Positions 51,456 to 59,162 of a stretch of DNA of 64,000 nucleotides are shown here, piece after piece. The notes under the pieces are model-generated. The model was not told where the DNA came from. It did not search any database and worked only from the letters and a program-made list of their open reading frames with translations. Each line of letters starts with the position of its first letter. Positions within the stretch are counted from its first letter, which is position 1. Source of the stretch: Pedobacter sandarakinus (lineage in GTDB: Bacteria > Bacteroidota > Bacteroidia > Sphingobacteriales > Sphingobacteriaceae); the NCBI RefSeq assembly GCF_026240095.1, contig NZ_JAPIVG010000001.1, forward strand, positions 310,001 to 374,000, given 5' to 3'. The position numbers and the translations under genes were made by a program.

Positions 51456-52970
51456 TCAAATATTGTCATCGATAACATTCACCTGTATTATCTTGTCGGC
51501 ATTTTTAAGGAGACGTTTACAATCGGCACTCAAATTTTTAAGGTATAGCTTTTTATGTTGCGCATAGTAGCGGTCTGTTATCTTATGCAGGGCATCTATG
51601 CCAGACATATCATAAACCCTACTATCCTTGAAATCGACAATTACAATATCAGGATCCCCTGCAATGTCAAACTTCTCATTAAATGCCGTAACAGATGCAA
51701 AGAACAGTGGCCCATAAATTTCATAATATTTTGCACCATCAGCAGTGGTATACTTCTTTGCCCGAATTCGTTTCGCACTTTCCCAAGCAAACACTAGGGC
51801 AGATATAATTACGCCAACTAACACTGCCAATGCCAAATTGTGCAACCATACCGTAATTATAGCAACCAGAATACCAATAAAAATATCTTGCCTGGGCATT
51901 TTGTTAATTACCCTAAAGCTCATCCATTCGAAGGTGCCAATAGCTACCATCATCATGACCCCTACCAGCGCTGCCATTGGTACCCTTTCAATAACAGGAG
52001 CTCCAACGAGTATGATGATCAAAATAGTTAACGCAGCAACAATCCCAGAAAGACGGGCCCTGGCACCTGCGGAAAGGTTAACCAGCGTTTGGGCAATCAT
52101 CGGACATCCGCCCATACCTGTAAAAAACCCATTTGTTATATTGGCGATGCCTTGTGCTATGCTTTCCCGATTACCATTTCCCTTGGTATCGGTAATTTCA
52201 TCAACCAGGTTCAAAGTAAGTAAACCTTCAGTTAAACCTACACCAGCCATAATTAATCCGTAAGGAAAAATGATTTTTAGTGTTTCTAAATTCAAAGGTA
52301 TCTGCGGAATATGGAAAGGTGGGAATCCTCCGCTTACGGAAGCTATATTTTTAACCAACTTAGTGTCTATTCCAGTAATAAAAACCACCAAAAAAACAAC
52401 TATGATGGCCACCAAAGATGATGGAATTGCTTTGCTTAATTTGGGGAAAAAAACCACAATTGAAATAGTAAGTGCTACCAAAAACAGCATAGTATATAGA
52501 GCCGCCCCGCTTAACCAGGTTACGTCGCCGTTTACTACGGTTTTAAATTGCTCCATCTGCGACATAAATATGATTACCGCCAGGCCATTTACGAAACCGA
52601 ACATCACTGGTTGCGGAACTAAACGTACAAATTTACCGAGTTTAAAAAGCCCAACTATAATTTGTATAAGCCCTGCCAAAGCAACCGCGGCGAAAACATA
52701 TTCTATGCCATTACTCTTCATTAAGGCTATAAGTACTATAACAGTAGCCCCGGCACCGCCAGATACCAAACCTGGCCTGCCACCAAGTACTGCCGTTACC
52801 AAGCCCATGATAAATGCGGCATACAAACCCGTAAGTGGCGGAAAGCCGGCTAGAATGGCAAAGGATAACGATTCTGGAATCATCGTCATGGCAACAGTTA
52901 AACCAGCAAGGATCTCTGTTTTATAATCTATCTTCTTCGAGAAATCGAAAAGTTGCAAATAGGGTTTCAT
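51456..52970 (-). CDS. SulP-family anion transporter with STAS domain
   Basis: 504 residues: a membrane domain of about 12-14 helices (residues 20-385) with the SulP opening ILAGLTVAMTMIPESLSFAI and GLYAAFIMGLVTAVLGGRPG, followed by a cytoplasmic STAS domain (about 400-500, VIVDFKDSRVYDMSGIDALH). Family members carry sulfate, bicarbonate or dicarboxylates, usually with H+ or Na+. The substrate is not predictable here. Motif GGCPMIAQTLVNLSAGARAR fits the QNPxxN-like signature region of SulP proteins found widely in Bacteroidota. It is monocistronic; the next gene upstream is on the other strand beyond the arsC remnant. Confidence 0.9.
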   Translation of the reverse strand: MKPYLQLFDFSKKIDYKTEILAGLTVAMTMIPESLSFAILAGFPPLTGLYAAFIMGLVTAVLGGRPGLVSGGAGATVIVLIALMKSNGIEYVFAAVALAGLIQIIVGLFKLGKFVRLVPQPVMFGFVNGLAVIIFMSQMEQFKTVVNGDVTWLSGAALYTMLFLVALTISIVVFFPKLSKAIPSSLVAIIVVFLVVFITGIDTKLVKNIASVSGGFPPFHIPQIPLNLETLKIIFPYGLIMAGVGLTEGLLTLNLVDEITDTKGNGNRESIAQGIANITNGFFTGMGGCPMIAQTLVNLSAGARARLSGIVAALTILIIILVGAPVIERVPMAALVGVMMMVAIGTFEWMSFRVINKMPRQDIFIGILVAIITVWLHNLALAVLVGVIISALVFAWESAKRIRAKKYTTADGAKYYEIYGPLFFASVTAFNEKFDIAGDPDIVIVDFKDSRVYDMSGIDALHKITDRYYAQHKKLYLKNLSADCKRLLKNADKIIQVNVIDDNI

Positions 52971-53089
52971 TAGGAGAAATTTTAATTCGCAAATATCAGA
53001 ATTATTAAACTAGTATGCCTAAAAAGATAAAATCAGAAAAGTACATACCAACCTAAACCAACTTACATACCGAAACATTTATAAGACAG

Positions 53090-53535
53090 GAATTGGTTCG
53101 TGAGCAACAGCGGTAAGTTAACACCTGCTGGATGTATGGTTTACGCATCTTGAGCTGCATACCTATTTGTAAACAGCAAAGCAACTTATAATGCGATTGC
53201 CTAGCGTTTCCAGGTCTCGGCAGATTGAAATTAGTTTTGGATTCAACTAATAGAAAACCATGGCCTAAACCCTAAATCCATCACCGTACTAGCCGAAGAC
53301 GGAATAGATGATTCCCAACACACGTCAAATCTGGTTAGCGAATATGCTGTAATCGAAGTTTATGCAGTAATAACCGTTCGTGACAAGGCAAACAAAACCT
53401 GCCCCTACTTTTCAGGTGAGATAGTTATCATCATTACTTCCCAAACCCAGCAAAATTAGAGGTACTGATGATGAAATATTGAATGAATTTAGATGGTAAG
53501 AAACATGATAAAATCTATGAAGCTAACCTCAGACA
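53090..53535 (+). pseudogene. Decayed arsenate reductase-like gene (LMW phosphatase type)
   Basis: From 53262 one frame reads GLNPKSITVLAEDGID, then DSQHTSNLVSEYAVIE and ITVRDKANKTCPYFSG. This closely follows thioredoxin-coupled ArsC (GLNPKAVKVMAEDGID, HTSNLVSEYA, ITVCDNANETCPFFP). After about 53425 the frame is lost; HHYFPNPAKLE continues in a second frame, TDDEILNEFR in a third from about 53463, and VRNMIKSM in another from about 53497. The catalytic CTGNSCRSQMAEG region is only faintly visible near 53090-53120 with stops. At least three frameshifts are needed, and the conserved ITVCD Cys is Arg, so this is a pseudogene. Ends are approximate. Confidence 0.8.
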
Positions 53536-53783
53536 GAAGCACCTTTGACACCGTAATGTAATTGACTATACACAACTTGCTGAAACAAAACTAAAATTTC
53601 AGCGATGGAAATTGGCATGGCATGGATTATTTTATCCTTTGATCTTCACCTTTTTGAGATAAATGATATTAGTTCTAATTCGCTGTAAGGTTTTCTTATA
53701 TACCCCGACTAACGAGAAAATCTTTCAATGAATTATTACAACGTATCTACTAGCAAATTGGCACCCTGGATAGAAAAGGACAT

Positions 53784-54137
53784 ATGGAGCATTATTTTAA
53801 CGTAACAGTAAGCTATATAAATAATCAAGCTATTCTTCACAGGTTAGACCCGTGGTTGTTCGCCACTCTCTACCTGTTGAGTAAATTCCTTTTTTTAATA
53901 TTCATCTCAATGGCAGTAAAAAGGCTAAAAAATAAGCGTCCAATACTGTTATCGCTCTTACTATCGGCCTTGGGTTATAGCCTACCCTATTTATATATGG
54001 TAATTTCTGGCAAAAATATTCCATTTTGGGTATATCTTGTTATTACGCTAATTTATGTTTTTAGCGGATGGTCTATTTACAGAAAACTTCGACAGGTAAG
54101 ATTAGCAGCAGAAATAGAAAAAAATGCCATTCTTTAA
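53784..54137 (+). CDS. Small membrane protein of unknown function (117 aa)
   Basis: Three predicted membrane helices (about residues 24-44, 52-74 and 80-97), with Lys/Arg-rich loops (AVKRLKNKRP; IYRKLRQVRLAAEIEKN) that place the C-terminus in the cytoplasm. The N-terminal 20 residues are polar. No family is recognised. It stands alone on the plus strand between decayed sequence on both sides, with no clear promoter, so it may be a recently acquired or orphaned gene. The ATG at 53784 is the first in frame. Confidence 0.55.
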   Translation: MEHYFNVTVSYINNQAILHRLDPWLFATLYLLSKFLFLIFISMAVKRLKNKRPILLSLLLSALGYSLPYLYMVISGKNIPFWVYLVITLIYVFSGWSIYRKLRQVRLAAEIEKNAIL

Positions 54138-54361
54138 ACAACATTTGGAAAAAAAAATCTGCTGGGTACAATTGAAGGAACTAGGATTTACCTAAGAGGG
54201 CAATTCCTAGTTCGTCTCTCAGTGCTCATAACCATGCATTGTACATTTTGTATCGAAAATCAAAGCAGGGAAAAGGCTTAATCATATTCCCCTGGGAAAT
54301 TACGGTATTGCAAGATGCCTTGATAGGTAAGCTCAGCAAATATTCAGGCGTCTCAATTGGT
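54138..54361. other. Gap with an ATG-less open stretch, possible gene remnant
   Basis: On the plus strand a frame from about 54188 to 54366 reads LYILYRKSKQGKGLIIFPWE, then ITVLQDALIGKLSKYSG, and stops. It has no ATG and no recognised homology. Together with the arsC remnant this suggests decayed DNA on both sides of the small membrane protein gene. Confidence 0.3.
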
Positions 54362-54781
54362 TTATAGCTCTAATGTTGCGTAACCAAACAGATGACTAAA
54401 TCGCTGGCAATAAACCAAAGCATATTTATAGTCTTTAGGCATTGTTCCTGCAGGTATTGCATACAGTTGGTTCCCACTAACTGATTTTAGCTCTCCCAAA
54501 TTAATAAAGCTTACTGGATTGATTTCTTTACTGAGGTAAACTTTTAAATCAGGGCCATTACTGCTGGAGAAATTTTCAAAAGCAAGTTGAAATCCATCGC
54601 CAACCATATATACTCTAGCCGTGCCGGTAACATTACCATACGGTCCGTTTGTAAAATTACCCATAGTTTTTACAACTGCAGTTGCGTCTACCTTTTCGTT
54701 TAGAGCAACTGTAGGGGTATTTTCCTTTTTGCAACTCATAAAAAGGAACATCATCATTGATAAAAAGATTATATTTTTCAT
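54362..54781 (-). CDS. DM13-domain lipoprotein
   Basis: 139 residues, lipobox MMMFLFMSCKKENTP. The mature part is a DM13 fold: GNFTNGPYGNVTGTARVYMV, FENFSSSNGPDLKVYLSKEI and the diagnostic ALVYCQRFSHLFGYATLEL with its conserved Cys. DM13 domains have been predicted to have a redox or electron-transfer role; this is not proven. It lies 44 bases after the barrel protein and is the last gene of the sigma/YHS operon. Confidence 0.85.
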   Translation of the reverse strand: MKNIIFLSMMMFLFMSCKKENTPTVALNEKVDATAVVKTMGNFTNGPYGNVTGTARVYMVGDGFQLAFENFSSSNGPDLKVYLSKEINPVSFINLGELKSVSGNQLYAIPAGTMPKDYKYALVYCQRFSHLFGYATLEL

Positions 54782-54825
54782 TTTGATCTTGTTTAGAATT
54801 AATGACTATAAAGTTGTAATGAAGC

Positions 54826-55431
54826 CTACATTAAGCTGAACCTAGTGCCAATACAATATGTAAAACCTTGCAAGCGGTACTGTTGCACCTGCAATGACGA
54901 GGTAAAATAAGTTGCTTCCAAATAAATGTGCTGCAGAAAAGCTGAATTTGTTTTATAGTTGAGCCTGCTTCCTGCTTTACCGAAAACACTATTTCTAAAA
55001 ATTTTCTGCTGGGTGGTTACCCTAGCGGCAATATCGTTAGTTACCTTAGGTTCGCTAAAGCGCTGAAATCCTGGCCCTGCATATAAGGAAAGACTTAATT
55101 TAGAAGGTGAAATTTTAAACGAATATCCGCCACTTAAACTAAGTTGAAACAAACCGCTGTTGGCATCCTTAAACAAAAATTCAGTCGAATTTTCACGTAT
55201 TAGCTGATTGTAGCCAATAGAATTTAAGTTGGCATCACCCTGTATAAACCAATTCTTTTTTAGCTGAAGCTGCAAACCCGAATTAAATGTAACCGATGAT
55301 TGAAGTACGGAGGAATGTTGACCCGGAAAACTAATGATGCCGACACCAGTATTGGCGGTAATTTTTGGACTATCTTGTGCGTATAGCACCGACCCTATTA
55401 GCGTGAACAGGAAAAAAAAGAGGCCTCTCAT
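54826..55431 (-). CDS. Outer-membrane beta-barrel protein of unknown function
   Basis: 201 residues with a signal peptide (MRGLFFFLFTLIGSVLYAQ) and alternating beta strands such as SVTFNSGLQLQLKKNWFIQG and LSLSLYAGPGFQRFSEPKV, typical of small 8-strand barrels. The C-terminus is YCIGTRFSLM. Its ATG overlaps the stop of the upstream YHS gene by one base, so translation is coupled. No pore or ligand can be assigned. Confidence 0.7.
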   Translation of the reverse strand: MRGLFFFLFTLIGSVLYAQDSPKITANTGVGIISFPGQHSSVLQSSVTFNSGLQLQLKKNWFIQGDANLNSIGYNQLIRENSTEFLFKDANSGLFQLSLSGGYSFKISPSKLSLSLYAGPGFQRFSEPKVTNDIAARVTTQQKIFRNSVFGKAGSRLNYKTNSAFLQHIYLEATYFTSSLQVQQYRLQGFTYCIGTRFSLM

Positions 55432-55874
55432 TACCCTTTATTTTTGATAATAGGCCATTTTTCATCTGCAGCTTTAATACGCTCCGTTTGTTCTTTTGTC
55501 CACATCTCTTTTACCTTAACATTATAATTGAAATAAAGCTTATCATCTACAACAGTCCAGGTATCGGCCTGGGTAGGGGCTTTATAATTATTGGAGCAGC
55601 CATATGCGCAATAGCCGCCATACTGTGGTGCGAATTTCTCTGGATCGGCTTTGAACATAGCCATGTTTTCGGCACTTGCAAAAAGCCAGGTTACATCTTT
55701 CCATTGATAAGAAAGGGTATCTACACCTTTTAAAGCTTTAGCCTGGGTAAAAAATGCTACCGGATCAAACCCTCTAATGGCTTTGCCTCCTGGGGCAAAA
55801 ATCTCCGATTGCTGTGCACTGGCACTAAATAAAATAAACAAAGAGAGTGCGGCAACGATTAATGTTCGTTTCAT
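55431..55874 (-). CDS. Secreted YHS-domain protein with extra Cys
   Basis: 147 residues, signal MKRTLIVAALSLFILFSASA. The YHS domain runs from about residue 35 (IRGFDPVAFFTQAKALKGVD) through WLFASAENMAMFKADPEKFA to QYGGYCAYGCSNNYKAPTQA and VVDDKLYFNYN. It has CAYGC, a second Cys absent from the paralogue at 55906. YHS domains are linked to metal handling; the family also contains selenoprotein members elsewhere. Only 31 bases separate it from that paralogue. Role here unknown. Confidence 0.87.
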   Translation of the reverse strand: MKRTLIVAALSLFILFSASAQQSEIFAPGGKAIRGFDPVAFFTQAKALKGVDTLSYQWKDVTWLFASAENMAMFKADPEKFAPQYGGYCAYGCSNNYKAPTQADTWTVVDDKLYFNYNVKVKEMWTKEQTERIKAADEKWPIIKNKG

Positions 55875-55905
55875 AATATTGGTTTTAATAAGTTTTAGAT
55901 TTTAG

Positions 55906-56376
55906 TTACTTTAAGAATTTAGCCCAACTGGCATCAGCCTTGGTTTTCAGGTTTTTCTCGTCCTTATTCCAGGTTTTTTTGGTATTGTTAAAGAATTTAT
56001 TGTAGAAGAGGTAAAGTTTACCATCCACAATTTTAAAAGTTTCTGGGTCTATCTCCACTTTTTCTCCGGTATCGCCCATCGCATAGGCACACCAACCACC
56101 GTATTGTGGTTCGTATTTTTCGGGATTAGCTTTAAAAAGTGCTTTGTTTTGGTTGTTGGCAAAACGATAAGTGATCCCATCATTAATCAGGGTGATATCA
56201 CTTTTGCCTTCAGTAGCTTTCTGTGTAGTAAAATAGGCTACAGGATCATAACCTTCGATGGCCAACGCAGATTTATCAATGTTAAATTCTTTTTTTCGCT
56301 CGCTGGCGTTTTGAGCGAATACTCCACCAATAGACGTTGTAGCAATCAGGAGTAATAGCAGAATAGATTTTTTCAT
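55906..56376 (-). CDS. Secreted YHS-domain protein
   Basis: 156 residues with signal MKKSILLLLLIATTSIGGVF ending at AQ. YHS motifs: LAIEGYDPVAYFTTQKATEG, YRFANNQNKALFKANPEKYE and PQYGGWCAYAMGDTGEKVEI, then VDGKLYLFYNKFFNNTKKTW. One conserved Cys. It is a paralogue of the next gene in the operon, probably from tandem duplication. It lies 89 bases after the anti-sigma gene. Confidence 0.88.
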   Translation of the reverse strand: MKKSILLLLLIATTSIGGVFAQNASERKKEFNIDKSALAIEGYDPVAYFTTQKATEGKSDITLINDGITYRFANNQNKALFKANPEKYEPQYGGWCAYAMGDTGEKVEIDPETFKIVDGKLYLFYNKFFNNTKKTWNKDEKNLKTKADASWAKFLK

Positions 56377-56465
56377 TTGCTGTAAGGATTTAATGTTTGG
56401 TGTTTTTCCTTCTTGGTAGGCCTTACTGCATATACCTTACAACAAATGATGAATTTTTAACACTT

Positions 56466-56741
56466 TTATTTTTTATCTAACTCATGCTCAATTGTTTCCT
56501 GTAGTTTCGCTTTAAAATCATCAGTAAGTACATCATTTTTTTGCGCAGTGCTGCTAAAAATATCTTTGGTTAGCCTGGTGATAAAGATACTTTGGCGCTG
56601 ATACAACCTACATACAGCACATCCGGTCAGGTGAAAACTTAACTCTACTCTTTCCTTCAAGGAGAGGGTTGTGAGCTGCTTTTTTTCTATTAAAAATGTG
56701 GCTTGCTTACAATTATAGGTTATCGATTTTAGGTTATTCAT
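56466..56741 (-). CDS. Small zinc-binding anti-sigma-like protein
   Basis: 91 residues from the ATG at 56739-56741, downstream of the sigma stop; the longer frame to 56816 would overlap the sigma gene. Residues include HLTGCAVCRLY, the HxxxCxxC signature of zinc-binding anti-sigma (ZAS) domains. There is no membrane helix, so it is a soluble anti-sigma. In the family, metal loss or thiol oxidation can release the sigma. It lies 11 bases after the sigma gene, as expected for a pair. Confidence 0.75.
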   Translation of the reverse strand: MNNLKSITYNCKQATFLIEKKQLTTLSLKERVELSFHLTGCAVCRLYQRQSIFITRLTKDIFSSTAQKNDVLTDDFKAKLQETIEHELDKK

Positions 56742-56752
56742 ATTGATGATAT

Positions 56753-57328
56753 TTAGAGCCAGTTTTTTTGCAGGCAACTTCTTAAATTTAATTTCGCTCG
56801 GTGCATAATTACCCAAAAATTGGTAGGGGTAATGCCCAATCCACTACAGATTTGTTCAGTTAGTTCATCTTCCACATGTTTCAAAGTGAAAACAGCAAAC
56901 CAAAGGTTCGGGAGTTTTTTAAGGCATTGTTGCATGATGTTTTCAAATTCTTTTTCCACCAAGGGATCTTTTGTAGACACAAAATCTGCAGGCCTATGGG
57001 CGGTGTTCCAATGCCCGTCTCCACTATCAAAAAAATCCTGTTCTTCTACCTCATGATGTTGTTCCGCATTTCTTAATCCAGATGATTTCTTACGATAAAC
57101 ATCGATGATCTTGTATTTAAGGATGGCAGTTAACCAGGTTTTCTCAGTACTCTTTCCCTCAAATCCTTCTACTTTTTGCAAGGCCGCCAAAAAAGTATCT
57201 TGCACTAAATCCATGGCTAACTCGGGGTCATTTATTCTTGATAAGGCATATCCATACAAATAATCAGAATAGTGCGCTACCCATAGTTGCGGTTTCAACA
57301 CTTGGGTTTCTAATGTGCTATTCAACAT
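56753..57328 (-). CDS. ECF sigma-70 factor
   Basis: 191 residues. Region 2: HYSDYLYGYALSRINDPELA followed by MDLVQDTFLAALQKVEGFEG and TWLTAILKYKIIDVYRKKS. Region 4: LPNLWFAVFTLKHVEDELTE followed by QICSGLGITPTNFWVIMHRA. An insertion rich in acidic and His residues (NAEQHHEVEEQDFFDSGDGH) joins the two, longer than usual. It heads the operon with the ZAS protein, two YHS proteins, a barrel and DM13. It resembles the ECF factors paired with soluble zinc anti-sigmas rather than FecI-type factors. Confidence 0.9.
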   Translation of the reverse strand: MLNSTLETQVLKPQLWVAHYSDYLYGYALSRINDPELAMDLVQDTFLAALQKVEGFEGKSTEKTWLTAILKYKIIDVYRKKSSGLRNAEQHHEVEEQDFFDSGDGHWNTAHRPADFVSTKDPLVEKEFENIMQQCLKKLPNLWFAVFTLKHVEDELTEQICSGLGITPTNFWVIMHRAKLNLRSCLQKNWL

Positions 57329-57397
57329 AGGGCTATTTCTTTTTTAAGAGGATGATTTCGAAGGATATCTGAAAATGAATACAGCATGTTATGATAA

Positions 57398-58147
57398 TTA
57401 GAAACTTTTTCGCGTTGCACCGCTGATTTTGCCTACACCTGATGATTGTACAAAGCCGATGATCTCATACTTAGTCGGATCAAATGTTGATGGAAGCTGT
57501 AGCAGTACGGTTTTAGCTTTTGCAGTAGAGGGTAAAGTTTGCTGATCACGTACAACCTGAACATGCGATAACTTCAACCCCCTATTTTCACCATTTAATA
57601 CGTTCGAACTTGCCACTTTCTGAACGAGTGAAATTTTAATTTCGTCGTTTGGATTTGCATCCACTACGGAGAAAGATACCTTAGCTGTATTTTTATCTAC
57701 AACTATGTCATCAATACTTAGTTTTGCGTTTTGTATTGAAGATGTATTTTTAGCCAATTCGCTCCTTAACCTGCGTTCATCTGAACCTACAAATTGAGCG
57801 GCCCCATTAACAATAAGCTGTGGGGTGTAAATAGAGCCAAGCTTAAAATAATCGCCATATTGATACTGCCTGGCAGAATATGCCGGTTTACTAAAAGGGT
57901 CTTTCCACCCTAACCTGTTCCAATAATCTACGTGATAGGTAAGGATAAAAACCTCCTCGCCTTTAAACTCACGGTTTATTTTTGCAATGAGTGCATCAGC
58001 AGGCGGACAACTAGAGCATCCTTCTGAGGTAAACAGTTCTAATACAACCGGCGATGATTTCGGGACTGGTGGTTTATCAGCTGCATTTAACAATGAGATT
58101 AGTCCCACAGAAAGAATTAACGTGGCAATTAAAGTTATACGTTTCAT
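57398..58147 (-). CDS. Secreted DUF1223 thioredoxin-fold protein
   Basis: 249 residues from the ATG at 58145-58147 (MKRITLIATLILSVGLISLL); an ATG at 58177 gives a longer N-terminus without a better signal. DUF1223 motif VVLELFTSEGCSSCPPADAL contains CSSC, the redox-like Cys pair. Later motifs: EVFILTYHVDYWNRLGWKDP and YTPQLIVNGAAQFVGSDERR. The family has a thioredoxin-like fold; its activity is not established. It lies 69 bases upstream of the sigma gene on the same strand and might belong to that regulon. Confidence 0.87.
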   Translation of the reverse strand: MKRITLIATLILSVGLISLLNAADKPPVPKSSPVVLELFTSEGCSSCPPADALIAKINREFKGEEVFILTYHVDYWNRLGWKDPFSKPAYSARQYQYGDYFKLGSIYTPQLIVNGAAQFVGSDERRLRSELAKNTSSIQNAKLSIDDIVVDKNTAKVSFSVVDANPNDEIKISLVQKVASSNVLNGENRGLKLSHVQVVRDQQTLPSTAKAKTVLLQLPSTFDPTKYEIIGFVQSSGVGKISGATRKSF

Positions 58148-58424
58148 AGCATATGGATTAGTGAAAATTATAATCAACTAACACTTGGTCGTACGCCAGA
58201 GCTAATCCTTACAATAAATTATGTTTAAGCTGCGCAGGTAAATAATACGGGCATGAAGATGAGATTTCTTCTCCCAGATCCTTTAGGCAAGTTATCCTAG
58301 CAATAAAAAACTAAGATACCTCGCTAGGCTAAGATATAAGACTTGACTAAAACGTAACCTTTACCGAATCTGGAGCGAGATAGGATTCGCTATAATAAAC
58401 GCGTTAAAAAGACTCCATAAAAAA

Positions 58425-58452
58425 AAAGACTTACTAGGTCTAGTAAGTCTTT
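58425..58452 (-). terminator. Terminator after the KTSC-domain gene
   Basis: AAAGACTTACTAG and CTAGTAAGTCTTT form a perfect 13-bp inverted repeat with a 2-base centre (practically a smaller stem with a 4-6 base loop). The minus strand continues with a T-tract. The remaining part of the 325-base gap (58148-58424) shows no gene. Confidence 0.85.
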
Positions 58453-58472
58453 AAAAGCTTTATTAAGAATTT

Positions 58473-58919
58473 TTAAACTGTTTCTGCCACCTTCGCAACG
58501 TTACGATATGGGTATGAGTTACAAATATGACGGCGGGCAAATCTACCTGGCGAATCTGCGTTTACTAATTTAATATATATGGCACGAGGTACATCAAAAT
58601 ATTCATATGCACTTCCATCAAAAAACTGAATATTTAATACCGATTGCTTATATTCGAAATCCATGATATTTGAATTCAATATCGTCTGGTTGTATACTTC
58701 GATGTTTTGTTCGCGGGTTTCTGGTGCAATACTTACCAAAAAATGATAAGCTTCGATAATTTCTTTACTCTTTGCTTCTGCCGCCAATTTTTCTTCTTCC
58801 ACTTGAAATTTATCGGGATGGCACTCCTTCATCATTGTACGATATACTGACTTAAGCAACGCTAATTCAGCAGTTTTCTCTACGTTTAAAAGCTTCCTGT
58901 AATCTACTATTTTCTTCAT
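58473..58919 (-). CDS. J-domain-like plus KTSC-domain protein
   Basis: 148 residues from the ATG at 58917-58919. The N-terminal half has a J-domain-like helix pair with HPDKF (KSVYRTMMKECHPDKFQVEE, about residues 24-43) and AAEAKSKEIIEAYHFLVS. The C-terminal half (about 85-148) is a KTSC domain: YKQSVLNIQFFDGSAYEYFD and SPGRFARRHICNSYPYRNVA. KTSC domains are associated with RNA/nucleic acid or lysyl-tRNA-synthetase-related proteins. The combination suggests a DnaK-linked partner, but HPD here is followed by KF as in real J-domains, so Hsp70 contact is plausible. A -7 box lies only 7 bases before the ATG. Confidence 0.78.
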   Translation of the reverse strand: MKKIVDYRKLLNVEKTAELALLKSVYRTMMKECHPDKFQVEEEKLAAEAKSKEIIEAYHFLVSIAPETREQNIEVYNQTILNSNIMDFEYKQSVLNIQFFDGSAYEYFDVPRAIYIKLVNADSPGRFARRHICNSYPYRNVAKVAETV

Positions 58920-58925
58920 TTGGCG

Positions 58926-58933
58926 CAAAGGTA
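58926..58933 (-). promoter_or_regulatory. -7 box for the KTSC gene, near-leaderless
   Basis: The minus strand reads TACCTTTG, a full match to TAnnTTTG, ending 7 bases before the ATG at 58919. No TTTG is at the -33 distance. The predicted transcript would start within about three bases of the start codon. Confidence 0.45.
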
Positions 58934-59028
58934 CGATTTATAATCATTTGATTTTGAGAAACTTTTAAATTGATGAATGAAAGTTGCTTTTTGATATCTG
59001 AGAAACAATGATTTATCGGAATTAAAAA

Positions 59029-59058
59029 AAGTCATTCAAAATATCCTTCGAATGACTT
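59029..59058 (-). terminator. Terminator after bshA
   Basis: AAGTCATTC pairs with GAATGACTT (9 bp) around a 12-base loop. The minus strand then reads TTTTTTT. It lies about 105 bases past the bshA stop. Confidence 0.7.
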
Positions 59059-59162
59059 GAAAATATAGACGGGAGATTTAGAGACTCAACTATGTAAATG
59101 CAAAACTATTTTCGCTGCAGAAAATATAGAGATAAATCCTTTACCCCATAAATATACAATTT

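Noticed and set aside
51363..51548. Plus-strand 61-residue frame overlapping the end of the SulP gene
   Set aside because: It is antisense to the well-supported STAS domain over half its length and shows no family features.
51745..52926. Long plus-strand frames (172 and 218 residues) antisense to SulP
   Set aside because: They mirror the hydrophobic SulP gene, giving Thr/Pro/Ile-rich shadow translations with no independent support.
53576..53783. Possible continuation of the arsenic island (arsB or thioredoxin remnant)
   Set aside because: I could not match any frame to a known family; sequence appears random with frequent stops.
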